From: Janthinobacterium sp. SUN073
Lineage (GTDB): Bacteria; Pseudomonadota; Gammaproteobacteria; Burkholderiales; Burkholderiaceae_D
NCBI RefSeq assembly: GCF_030397665.1
Contig: NZ_JAPUBT010000011.1
Coordinates: forward strand, 62,001-126,000
Direction of reading: 5' to 3'
Length of the DNA: 64,000 nucleotides
Under the pieces are notes generated by a model, which was given only the letters and a program-made list of their open reading frames with translations, was not told the origin of the DNA and made no database searches. The position numbers and the translations under genes are program-made. Positions 1 through 7,176 of the stretch are shown here, one piece after another. The first letter of the stretch is position 1. The number at the start of each line of letters is the position of its first letter.

Positions 1-268
1 ACTTAGATAGCAACTTACAAGAATCTTCAAATGAGACAGAAACGAAGTCTCCGCTTTCATATTTTTCCCTATCGCGCTCTCCGCCTGCAACAACAAGAGA
101 CCAATGATCAAGAACAAGAGGGGCTTTTAAAAAAATCTCAACACCCGTATAGAAATTTATAACCGAATGCTTCGTTTCATCTTCCAATTGCGCTATGGCC
201 TTTTCTAAAAAATCGATGCCATTCTCAACCAAATTCTCAAAATCATTTTTTATAGCATCATTTTTCAT
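1..268 (-). CDS. Hypothetical protein, cut by the window start
   Basis: An open frame starts at an ATG at 268 and runs off base 1 without a stop, giving about 89 residues (MKNDAIKNDFENLVENGIDF...). It is AT-rich like the next gene and unlike the 60%+ GC chromosome further right, so it is probably horizontally acquired cargo. The visible part is acidic and probably helical, with no signal peptide. It lies downstream of the SEFIR gene on the same strand, about 106 bp away. I do not recognise a family; the missing C-terminal part would be needed. Confidence 0.6.
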   Translation of the reverse strand, partial: MKNDAIKNDFENLVENGIDFLEKAIAQLEDETKHSVINFYTGVEIFLKAPLVLDHWSLVVAGGERDREKYESGDFVSVSFEDSCKLLSK

Positions 269-374
269 ATTTTTCTTTTCATATTTAAATATACAGCGTG
301 CCACGCAATAAAAACTCTAAAACGACTTTTTGAAAAATATTCTCAATCGAAGAATTAAAAAAAATAACCACTTA

Positions 375-1820
375 TCAATCTCGGGTGGCGAGTTTATCTA
401 TACCAATGAGCGAAGAGATACTAACCGTTCGATAGCCAAAGCGAGGTGCGCGCTGAGTATTCTTATGCACCTCCAATAAAGGTTTCAAGTCGTCCAACTC
501 TTTTACAGCAAACATGCCCTTAATGCGGTCAAAGTACGCTTTGGATTGGGCACGGGAAAATATCTCGAACGCCCCATGGCTACTACTCGCGGATGCAAGC
601 ATTGTAGGCCACCAACTGACATACGAATCGTTTTCAACAGAGAACACTTCACCGCGAAGATACGCAACAAAATCTGCTTGTGCCAACTTCACTTCGCTTA
701 GCCCCGTCCCCGCCAATCGCTCCTTCATGAACACCCCGACAGGAGAGAGGTAGCGTGTTTGCATACGGTTATCGCGATTAATGAGCGTTTTAATCTCGTG
801 GTTAAAAATGGTGAAATCAACCATCCGATCTAGTCCGAACTCTCGATTACGTTCGAAGTAATAACCGTCGTTCAGAAGACGAATGCATAGATCAAATCGT
901 TCATGTGCGATGAATATCGCTACCGCATGAAGGAAAAACTCATACCCAAGGAATTTAAAATTATCGACATCAGTATCATAATAGGATCCATTACGAGCAG
1001 GAATGTAGAAGTAGGGAATCAACGACTCAAAGAAACGATGTGTCTTAGCGCCAAAGTCTCCAGCCGTATCATAAACAGCGATAGCTTCGAAAATTTGATT
1101 CAGCTCATTTCTAAGAGATATCGTAGGGAGAAGGTTATCAATAAACTGTTCATCCCATTCTTTACTTGGATCCCTGACGATTCGAAGGCGCTCGAAATTT
1201 GTAGCGACTATCTGAAAATACTCAGTCAAAGCGCCCCCAGCAGACAGCTTATTACCTTTGATGGCTTCGAGTGCGCGACGAAAAAGCGGCGTTGTCCCAA
1301 GCGAGATTTCGGGATCCTCATCGAGATATGCCGGGCGCTCGCCAATAGGTTTCCGCTGATATAGTGGCTTATCATTGATCCAACGAACCAGTCGCTCAAA
1401 ATTTTCCGCGAAGTCTTCCTGGCCGCTTAGATCAATATATATACGGGAAGCGTAGTAAGTAGGTAGATATGGTTTTCCATCACTGTCTCGCTCCTTAAGC
1501 ACAGCGACAAATTTGTTCTGATCTGTCGCGGCATATATCTTGGGCGAAATAATTTGCGCCTCGGTTCCGACGCCACCACTCCGAGTATTCGTCTTTTCAG
1601 CGTACGCTTTATCGCAAATTAGCAATACCTTCTTAATGTTCGGATCATTAACCATACGCTCCATAAATGCGATTGATTCATGCCCTTCTCGAAGATCAAA
1701 CTTATCTAAATGAACATAAACCCCTGAGTCTCCTAGATCGTTGGCCAAACCCACCACCCATTGCTCATGTTCCGGGCTAGACCAACTATAAGAAATGAAT
1801 ACTTGGGGTTTTGAATCCAT
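375..1820 (-). CDS. SEFIR-domain protein, candidate anti-phage effector
   Basis: 481 residues. Residues about 6-155 read as a SEFIR (SEF/IL-17 receptor, TIR-related) domain: VFISYSW near residue 7, EHEQWV, LDKFDLREG, a KVLLICDKAY strand near 64, and the SGGVGTEAQ block near 81, all characteristic of bacterial SEFIR proteins. The remaining ~320 residues are an unrecognised, probably helical region. Bacterial single-gene SEFIR systems have been reported as abortive-infection defences that deplete NAD; that activity for this protein is inference. The gene is AT-rich and lies beside the repressor end of a P2-like prophage, a common site for cargo genes. The start is the ATG at 1820, preceded by GGGAGG. 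Confidence 0.85.
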   Translation of the reverse strand: MDSKPQVFISYSWSSPEHEQWVVGLANDLGDSGVYVHLDKFDLREGHESIAFMERMVNDPNIKKVLLICDKAYAEKTNTRSGGVGTEAQIISPKIYAATDQNKFVAVLKERDSDGKPYLPTYYASRIYIDLSGQEDFAENFERLVRWINDKPLYQRKPIGERPAYLDEDPEISLGTTPLFRRALEAIKGNKLSAGGALTEYFQIVATNFERLRIVRDPSKEWDEQFIDNLLPTISLRNELNQIFEAIAVYDTAGDFGAKTHRFFESLIPYFYIPARNGSYYDTDVDNFKFLGYEFFLHAVAIFIAHERFDLCIRLLNDGYYFERNREFGLDRMVDFTIFNHEIKTLINRDNRMQTRYLSPVGVFMKERLAGTGLSEVKLAQADFVAYLRGEVFSVENDSYVSWWPTMLASASSSHGAFEIFSRAQSKAYFDRIKGMFAVKELDDLKPLLEVHKNTQRAPRFGYRTVSISSLIGIDKLATRD

Positions 1821-1935
1821 GCTACCTCCCTCAATGAAAGATTGTACTGATCAACATATTTAATGTTAAAACACAACTCAACGATGGCCCTCAAACTTCA
1901 AATATACGACAGAATAAATCAAGTATGCGACGTAA

Positions 1936-2184
1936 CTAACTCCAATTACCTCGAACCCAAGTTGGCAAAGTACCTGATGCGGCAGCGGCACATTCACATT
2001 TCACACCTTGCGGCGTTTCGATGATGATCCCGACGGTATAAGCCTTGCCGTCGTAATAGCACGTATTTCGATCAAACCTGTTGGTCACGGAAGACATCAA
2101 TTCACATCTATTTTGCGGCCAACAGCAAACAACAAATAATGGAGCTAGAGCGACAACTTTCCATGTAGTTGCGGCCTTTAGCAA
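1936..2184 (-). CDS. Small exported DUF1496-like protein, probable TTG start
   Basis: About 82 residues if translation starts at the TTG at 2184. The N-terminus (LLKAATTWKVVALAPLFVV) looks like a signal peptide or membrane anchor. It is followed by a CYYDGKAYTVG motif, a further Cys pair (KCEC) and a C-terminal aromatic segment, a pattern resembling the DUF1496 family of small secreted proteins; function unknown. The same frame stays open to 2367, inside the repressor gene in another frame, but that extension has no signal peptide at its front and is probably not translated. It lies 26 nt after the repressor stop codon. Confidence 0.5.
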   Translation of the reverse strand: MLKAATTWKVVALAPLFVVCCWPQNRCELMSSVTNRFDRNTCYYDGKAYTVGIIIETPQGVKCECAAAASGTLPTWVRGNWS

Positions 2185-2209
2185 CGGGAGTCGTCCATTA
2201 CGCCACGAT

Positions 2210-2656
2210 TTACGTTGGTGATTTTTTTTTGCGACCAACGTTGATCGTTTGGGGTGCAGTAATATCACCATGGATTTGCTGGCCAACCTTGCCATGGAAA
2301 ACCATTTGCGTATTGCGTTCGACTGATCTGGATGCCGGGGTGGCTGTAGGCTCAATACTTCCCTCAACTACACCAAGAACCCTCGCTTTCGCACGAACAT
2401 CCAGTTTGCGATAGCCAGTCAACAGTTCATGCTCGTCAGCAGGCAATGCAGAGAGCGCATGTTCGCCAGTCAACAAATACAACACATCTACCCCAGCCGT
2501 AGCAACGGCCGCCAAATAGTCAGAATCTGGCGTGCGGGAGCCATTTTCATAGTTGAACTGGGCACCCTTTTTTACTCCACCAAGGGCCGCAAACTCATCC
2601 TGATTGAGGCCGAGGCGCTTTCGTTCTTCCTTGAGACGATCAAAAAAATACTTCAT
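2210..2656 (-). CDS. XRE-family phage repressor (C-like)
   Basis: 148 residues from the ATG at 2656; an upstream in-frame GTG at 2683 would add nine residues but would sit inside the operator palindrome. Residues 1-65 form a helix-turn-helix of the XRE/Cro-C1 type (MKYFFDRLKEERKRLGLNQ, then a GVKKGAQFNYENG recognition segment). A linker and polar tail follow. It is transcribed away from the early operon that begins at 2737, the usual arrangement for a lysogeny repressor controlling divergent promoters. Likely ligand: the 16-bp inverted repeat just upstream at 2680-2695. Confidence 0.85.
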   Translation of the reverse strand: MKYFFDRLKEERKRLGLNQDEFAALGGVKKGAQFNYENGSRTPDSDYLAAVATAGVDVLYLLTGEHALSALPADEHELLTGYRKLDVRAKARVLGVVEGSIEPTATPASRSVERNTQMVFHGKVGQQIHGDITAPQTINVGRKKKSPT

Positions 2657-2679
2657 TTGAGTACAAATACCTTTCCTAA

Positions 2680-2695
2680 TCACTCAAATGAGTGA
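2680..2695. promoter_or_regulatory. Operator palindrome between repressor and early operon
   Basis: Perfect inverted repeat TCACTCA-AA-TGAGTGA. A further half-site (ACTCAAATGA on the minus strand) overlaps the repressor start at about 2653-2662. Placement between divergent repressor and early genes makes it the probable repressor binding site. Confidence 0.6.
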
Positions 2696-2736
2696 TATAT
2701 TTACGCCATTCCGTAGCGATTACAGATCATAACATT

Positions 2737-2940
2737 ATGAATAATTTGTCAAAAGTCGGACGTATTGCGAAGGGCATCACTTCTCGGCCTCTCGGCGTCC
2801 GCCTGACGCCTGATGAGGTAGACGAGGTCGAGGGCTACGCGAAGAAACTCGAGCGCTCCCGTGCCTGGTTCCTCCGTTTCCTGATCCTGCGCGGCCTCGC
2901 CGACTACAAGCGCGAACTCGCATCCAAACCCACCCACTAA
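2737..2940 (+). CDS. Small ribbon-helix-helix-like phage protein
   Basis: 67 residues. LGVRLTPDEVDEVEGYAKKL followed by RSRAWFLRFLILRGL resembles a ribbon-helix-helix DNA-binding fold (beta strand, two helices). First gene of the early operon, divergent from the repressor, so it may act like Cox/Cro in P2-type switches; that role is inferred from position only. The start is set at the ATG at 2737 because the conserved-looking part begins there; an ATA-initiated extension upstream would run into the operator. Confidence 0.65.
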   Translation: MNNLSKVGRIAKGITSRPLGVRLTPDEVDEVEGYAKKLERSRAWFLRFLILRGLADYKRELASKPTH

Positions 2941-2950
2941 GGACAACGTC

Positions 2951-3154
2951 ATGTACCCCGATGCAAAACGTATCCGCAGCCACCGCGTCATGCTGCGCCT
3001 CGACGACTATGAGCACCAGCTCGTTTCCTCGATCGCCAATTACCAGGGCGAAGAGCTTGCGGTGCTGGTGCGCCAGATCGTGATGCGTGAAGCCTTGGCC
3101 GTGATCGCCTTGGATGACGCCACCATCGACAGCGTACAGCGTCGCAGCGTTTAA
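2951..3154 (+). CDS. Small hypothetical phage protein
   Basis: 67 residues. HRVMLRLDDYEHQLVSSIA followed by a helix (ELAVLVRQIVMREAL) is again like a ribbon-helix-helix protein, possibly a paralogue of the preceding gene. AAGGA lies 8 nt before the ATG. It follows the previous gene after 10 nt and is presumably cotranscribed. Confidence 0.65.
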   Translation: MYPDAKRIRSHRVMLRLDDYEHQLVSSIANYQGEELAVLVRQIVMREALAVIALDDATIDSVQRRSV

Positions 3155-3191
3155 ACCGAGTCACTTTTGAGCAACTCTAAAGTTACAGAAA

Positions 3192-3380
3192 ATGCCAGAC
3201 CATCAAATTAACCTCAATGACGAAGAGCGCGCGGTGCTGGAACTCGTGCGCCAGCGCCAGGGGCTGGCAAGTATCGATCAGGCGGCGGAATGGCTCGTCA
3301 AGTCGCGCTTACGCATACAGTCGAAAAACATGACAGGTCGCGGTCGCGCCCTGTACCAAGTGGAAAGAAAGCTGAAATGA
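3192..3380 (+). CDS. Small hypothetical phage protein
   Basis: 62 residues, basic C-terminus. ERAVLELVRQRQGL-SIDQAAEWLVKSRLR suggests a helix-turn-helix or RHH-like protein. Its stop overlaps the start of the zinc-finger gene (ATGA at 3377-3380), indicating translational coupling. Confidence 0.6.
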   Translation: MPDHQINLNDEERAVLELVRQRQGLASIDQAAEWLVKSRLRIQSKNMTGRGRALYQVERKLK

Positions 3381-3640
3381 GAGTCATCGGCCTGCCCTGT
3401 CCGCATTGCGAATACACCGTCCGCGCCGTCAAGAGCCGCACGATGTCCGCCATGTTCAAGGAGATCACCTACATGTGCCAAAACCCCGAATGCGGGCACT
3501 CCTTCGTGGCAGGCCTGGAAGTACTGCGCACGCTCTCACTGTCCGCCATGCCCAAGCCGGATATCCGCATCCCGATGTCCCAGCATGCGCGCACGGCGGC
3601 CACCAGCCAGCTGGCCTTGGACCTGACGGCGGGCTGCTGA
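3377..3640 (+). CDS. ogr: Ogr/Delta-like zinc-finger transcription activator
   Basis: 87 residues from an ATG that overlaps the previous stop. CPHCEYTVRAVKSR followed about 20 residues later by CQNPECGHSF is the treble-Cys zinc finger of the Ogr/Delta family, activators of late promoters in P2-type phages and of helper late genes in P4-like satellites. Residues after about 45 (LEVLRTLSLSAMPKP..IRIP) match the usual tail of this family. Here it sits inside the early operon rather than after the tail genes as in P2 itself, a placement also used by other P2-like phages. The late promoters it would activate are not in the window. Confidence 0.85.
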   Translation: MRVIGLPCPHCEYTVRAVKSRTMSAMFKEITYMCQNPECGHSFVAGLEVLRTLSLSAMPKPDIRIPMSQHARTAATSQLALDLTAGC

Positions 3641-3760
3641 TGCCTATCCCGATACTCGCGCCGCCGTAGCCCGGCCGCCGTAACTCCCCTCTTTTGCTGT
3701 GCCCTGCTGCGCTCCCTTTTGAGCGTGCGGGATTCGTTCAACCTGAAATAAGGAAAACCG

Positions 3761-4153
3761 ATGGAAAACACGCTGCACGCCACCAATCATGCCGACAAAT
3801 CCATGGCACCAAGCACGACCTTGCAAAATTGTATTGTCCCCGTGGCACCAACGTGTTTTCTGCTGCAAGCCAGCGCGGGCATCGGCATCGCGGCGCTGAC
3901 CGCTCACATCCATGAGATTGCCAAGACCTATCACGCCTACGGCGCTGCCAATCTGACCTTCATCGTCGGCGATGCGCAGGCACTGGAGCGTGACGGCTTT
4001 TTCGCGCCAGCCAAGCAACGCGCCCTGGTCGGCAAGCTGCCCATCGAGGTGAACTACATTTTCGCCAATGAAGCGGGTTCCCGGCACTGCTGCGGCACAT
4101 CGCACACGCTCCCGTACTGGGCAGAACACTTTCTCAAGCCAGGGGCACGCTGA
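3761..4153 (+). CDS. Hypothetical phage protein
   Basis: 130 residues, good Shine-Dalgarno (AAGGAA) before the ATG. Contains TCFLLQASAGIGIAALTAHIHEIAKTY and a FVRGDA-like segment (FIVGDAQALERDGFF), with a clustered CC pair near the end. No recognised domain. Stop and the next start overlap (TGATG), so it is coupled to the following tiny membrane peptide. Confidence 0.6.
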   Translation: MENTLHATNHADKSMAPSTTLQNCIVPVAPTCFLLQASAGIGIAALTAHIHEIAKTYHAYGAANLTFIVGDAQALERDGFFAPAKQRALVGKLPIEVNYIFANEAGSRHCCGTSHTLPYWAEHFLKPGAR

Positions 4154-4251
4154 TGCTGCGCCTGGCCAAAACCTGCGGCATCTGGCTGCTGTCGCTCCTG
4201 ATCGTCATTGCGCCCGGCGTGCTGCGGGCCATCGGCGCCATCAAGGACTGA
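4153..4251 (+). CDS. 32-residue single-span membrane peptide
   Basis: ATG overlaps the preceding TGA. The product (MLRLAKTCGIWLLSLLIVIA plus a short tail) is one hydrophobic helix with a positively charged front, so it should insert in the inner membrane. It ends three bases before the next ATG. Tight coupling on both sides supports it being translated; function unknown (possibly a small lysis- or exclusion-type peptide, not demonstrable here). Confidence 0.5.
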   Translation: MLRLAKTCGIWLLSLLIVIAPGVLRAIGAIKD

Positions 4252-4254
4252 ACC

Positions 4255-4608
4255 ATGCCGGCATCCCTTATCGACAACCACCTGTCCTTCCAGCCTGCCG
4301 CCGAGATTCTGGCCGCGCGCGACAAGGACATGCCGACGCCACCAGGCGCCGGGCATGCGCTGGCCGCCATCGCTGAAGCCAAGGCCCAGCTACGCAGCAT
4401 CAAGCCGCGCAACCTGGCACCCTTCATGGCACAGGCCTGGGGACTGTCGCCGCGTGGCGCGCGCCGCTCCGTGCTGATTGCCGCCGGCATGGACGCAGAC
4501 CGCTGGGAATCGCCCATCCACTCATTTACCGAGGAAGAGCGCATCGAGCTGCGCGCCGCCACCTCTGCCGCTATCCGTGTGTACGAAAGACTGTTGAATG
4601 CAATCTAA
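4255..4608 (+). CDS. Hypothetical phage protein upstream of the replication gene
   Basis: 117 residues, mostly helical, no signal peptide. A central SPRGARRSVLIAAGM segment and a C-terminal FTEEERIELRAATSAAIRVYERL helix are visible. Overlaps the replication endonuclease start by 11 nt, so it is probably translationally coupled to it. No family recognised; small proteins in this position are typical of P2-like early operons. Confidence 0.65.
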   Translation: MPASLIDNHLSFQPAAEILAARDKDMPTPPGAGHALAAIAEAKAQLRSIKPRNLAPFMAQAWGLSPRGARRSVLIAAGMDADRWESPIHSFTEEERIELRAATSAAIRVYERLLNAI

Positions 4609-6436
4609 ACAAATCCTGCTGCCTGCCCCGCAACGCCACGAAGCCTTTTTGCGATCCGCCCAGTTCGCTCCCGAGCTGGCCCGCATCCCGTTCAAATGGC
4701 GCAACCGCGTCATCACGGCCGCCATGGCAAAAATGGCCTGGTCGTCCTGGTACAAAGTCTATGAGTCCGTCGCCACCAGCTTTGTGCGCGAATTCGCCGA
4801 ACAGTACGTGCCGGCCGGCGTCGATCTGTCGCAAAGCGACGCCGACATCGTGGCCACCGCAGAGCGTGCGGCAGCTGGTGTGGTCAAGGCTCTCTGGTCT
4901 GCCACGTCGGACAGGCACGCCCTGCAGATCATGGCCGACGAATGCGCCTCGTATGGCATCGAGCTGCCCGAATTCGACGAGCTCCCCGACACCATCGCCC
5001 GCCTGGTGGACGCCCGCTGGTGGCGCCGCCAGTTGCGCAAGAAGGTCAAGCGCGCCTTCGAGGCCGGTAATATCCGCCTGGGGTACGTGAACTATCGCGG
5101 CGAACCCTACGCCAGCAACGATGCCGTGCTGTCGCGCCTGGCGCAGAACCGCCGCAACGCGGCCGCGCTGGCCGCCACCCTGGTGCAGAACGAGAACGGC
5201 CAGCAATTCAGCATCGCCGAGCTGGCAGAGAAAACGACCGCCAACAAGGCCATCCGGCGCGGCGAGCTGATGTTGCGCATCAACGGCTTTGAACAGATCG
5301 CCCGCGAGTGCGGCGACCAAGGCATTTTCATCACCTGGACGTGCCCATCGCGCTTCCACGCCATGCAGCACAGCGGCAAGCCCAACGACAAGTTTGACGG
5401 TTCCACGCCGCGCGAGGCCAACGCCTACCTGAGCAAGATGACATCGCTGTGCCGCTCCGCGCTGGCGCGCCGTGGCATCGGCCTGTATGGCTTCCGCATC
5501 GCCGAACCCCATCACGATGGCTGCCCGCACTGGCACTTGCTGCTGTTCGTGCGCCCCACCGCGAAATACAAGACGGCTCACCTGCAGGACGTGGCGGGCC
5601 GCGCAATCCGCATCATGAAGCGCTACGCATGGCGCGTGGACCGTGGCGAACCGGGCGCCTTCGCGCGCCGCCTGGACGTGAAGCGCATCGACTGGGCCAA
5701 GGGCAGCGCCGCCGGCTACATCGCCAAGTACGTGGCCAAGAACATCGACGGCGTGGCCGAGCACAAGACGAAGGAAGGCTATGTCGTCACGGCCGACACC
5801 GAAGGCGATGTCGAGCTGACGCCATCGGCGCGCGTCGAGTCCTGGGCCGCCTGCTGGGGCATCCGTCAATTCCAGCAATGGGGCGGCGCGCCCGTCACCG
5901 TGTGGCGCGAACTGCGCCGCATCGAAGAGGGCATGCTCAATGAAGCCCCGGCCGCCATGCGCCGCGCCTGGGATGCCGTGCAGAAGATCGACGGCGAAAA
6001 GCGCGCCTGCTGGGCCGAATACCTGCGCGCCCAAGGCGGCGCCCTGGTGCCGCGCAAGGAACTGGTCGTCACCCTGGCCAAGGACGAAAAAACCGTCATC
6101 GGCCGCTACGGCGAAACGCTGCGCACCACGCCCTACGGCGTGCGCTGCATCGATCTCATCGGCGTGGTCTTCAAGTCCGTGCGCCATACGTGGACGCCGG
6201 TACAGGCCACAGGCGGGCACGGGGTGGCTGTTGGGGTTGCCGTTCCTCGGACTCGTGTAAATAACTGTACGCACCCCGACCGCCCTGCCCCGGCCACGCC
6301 GCCTGCGGCGCCCGTGCCTGACCTGCCGGACAACGCAAAAACAGCGCTGATTGCAGCCTGGGCGGCCGTCAACGCCTGCCCGTGGCCCCGGCTGATCGTC
6401 CCCGACACCCCACCCCAAGAAGGAAATGGCACATGA
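4598..6436 (+). CDS. P2 gpA-like replication endonuclease (HUH, two tyrosines)
   Basis: 612 residues, slightly shorter than P2 gpA. The metal-binding HUH motif is PHWHLLLF (His311, His313), and the nicking motif is YIAKY (Tyr374 and Tyr378), the YxxxY pair of the phage GPA family. Such proteins nick the phage origin, stay covalently bound to the 5' end and start rolling-circle replication; the second tyrosine allows re-ligation. The C-terminal ~110 residues (from about 500) look divergent and Pro/Ala-rich. The origin is usually within the A gene itself; I could not pick it out. This is the core replication gene of the element. Confidence 0.9.
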   Translation: MQSKQILLPAPQRHEAFLRSAQFAPELARIPFKWRNRVITAAMAKMAWSSWYKVYESVATSFVREFAEQYVPAGVDLSQSDADIVATAERAAAGVVKALWSATSDRHALQIMADECASYGIELPEFDELPDTIARLVDARWWRRQLRKKVKRAFEAGNIRLGYVNYRGEPYASNDAVLSRLAQNRRNAAALAATLVQNENGQQFSIAELAEKTTANKAIRRGELMLRINGFEQIARECGDQGIFITWTCPSRFHAMQHSGKPNDKFDGSTPREANAYLSKMTSLCRSALARRGIGLYGFRIAEPHHDGCPHWHLLLFVRPTAKYKTAHLQDVAGRAIRIMKRYAWRVDRGEPGAFARRLDVKRIDWAKGSAAGYIAKYVAKNIDGVAEHKTKEGYVVTADTEGDVELTPSARVESWAACWGIRQFQQWGGAPVTVWRELRRIEEGMLNEAPAAMRRAWDAVQKIDGEKRACWAEYLRAQGGALVPRKELVVTLAKDEKTVIGRYGETLRTTPYGVRCIDLIGVVFKSVRHTWTPVQATGGHGVAVGVAVPRTRVNNCTHPDRPAPATPPAAPVPDLPDNAKTALIAAWAAVNACPWPRLIVPDTPPQEGNGT

Positions 6437-6585
6437 GCACCTTTTCCGTGACCGTTCGCACGCAAACCGAACGCTTTGAATTTTTTGAGGTTGCCGCATC
6501 CAGCGGCGACGTGATCGACGCCGCCATCGACCGCTACGGCGTGTGCGGCGTTACCGCCAAACTGAAAGGAGCACCGCAATGCTGA
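6433..6585 (+). CDS. Small hypothetical phage protein
   Basis: 50 residues from an ATG overlapping the gpA stop (ATGA). STFSVTVRTQTERFEFFEV then VIDAAIDRYGVCGVTAK suggests a small alpha/beta fold. Overlaps the next gene by 7 nt. No known family. Confidence 0.6.
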   Translation: MSTFSVTVRTQTERFEFFEVAASSGDVIDAAIDRYGVCGVTAKLKGAPQC

Positions 6586-6920
6586 ACACCCTGACCAATT
6601 CGCCGCGGCAAATCGCCCTGGGCGACCGCGTGACATTCGATACCGACGAGGGCTGCCAGGCCGGCACCGTCAACGACCTGCGCCGCGACGTGGGCAATGG
6701 GGAGCTGCATGCTTGGGTGGAGCTGGACCACCAGTGGGCGGGCATGTTTCGGGCCGTGCCGCTGGCAGCGCTGGTATCTATCAAGCCAGCTCAAACTGAA
6801 CGCCAACATCTGGCCTCCCTCACCCGCCCCGCGTCCGTGCTGATCGTCAAAGGCAGCGCATGCGGCAAAACCAGCATGTCGCATCAGCTCCACGAATGCA
6901 GCACCTGTGCGACTGCGTGA
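6579..6920 (+). CDS. Hypothetical phage protein
   Basis: 113 residues with AAAGGAG before the ATG. The first ~70 residues (GDRVTFDTDEGCQAGTVND ... HAWVELDHQWAGMFRAVPL) look like a small beta-barrel (SH3/KOW-like) domain. The tail after residue 75 is polar and possibly disordered. No function assigned. Confidence 0.6.
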   Translation: MLNTLTNSPRQIALGDRVTFDTDEGCQAGTVNDLRRDVGNGELHAWVELDHQWAGMFRAVPLAALVSIKPAQTERQHLASLTRPASVLIVKGSACGKTSMSHQLHECSTCATA

Positions 6921-6930
6921 GGGCAATACG

Positions 6931-7176
6931 ATGAATACCTACAGCACAAGATTTCTCGCGACCTGCCCGAACAATGGCGAACACATCTTATATGACCTGG
7001 TAATCGACTCCACGGCTGTCATCATGGTCGAGCACATCGTCACCGCGACCAGAATGATCCGGACCGGCTATCACGAAACTATCGCCGACGCACTGCACAA
7101 ACAGTTCGGCGGTCGCCAAGTCTTGATGGCGCATCACCACGGCGTCGATATCAAGACCGTTCGGGGTGGTGCATGA
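6931..7176 (+). CDS. Small hypothetical phage protein
   Basis: 81 residues from the ATG at 6931, with GAGGG 7 nt upstream. STRFLATCPNNGEHILYDLVI is followed by VEHIVTATRM and a histidine-rich MAHHHGVDIK end. The stop overlaps the start of the next gene (ATGA), so the two are coupled. Family unknown. Confidence 0.6.
   Translation: MNTYSTRFLATCPNNGEHILYDLVIDSTAVIMVEHIVTATRMIRTGYHETIADALHKQFGGRQVLMAHHHGVDIKTVRGGA

Noticed and set aside
4571-6499. 642-residue open frame antisense to the replication endonuclease
   Set aside because: Shadow frame of a high-GC gene: His/Gly/Ala/Arg-rich composition, no domain, no start signal; the plus-strand protein has clear HUH and YxxxY motifs.
6838-6890. Walker A-like GSACGKTS in the 113-residue phage protein
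   Set aside because: The spacing is G-x3-GKT rather than G-x4-GK[T/S], and no Walker B or ATPase fold fits a protein this small.
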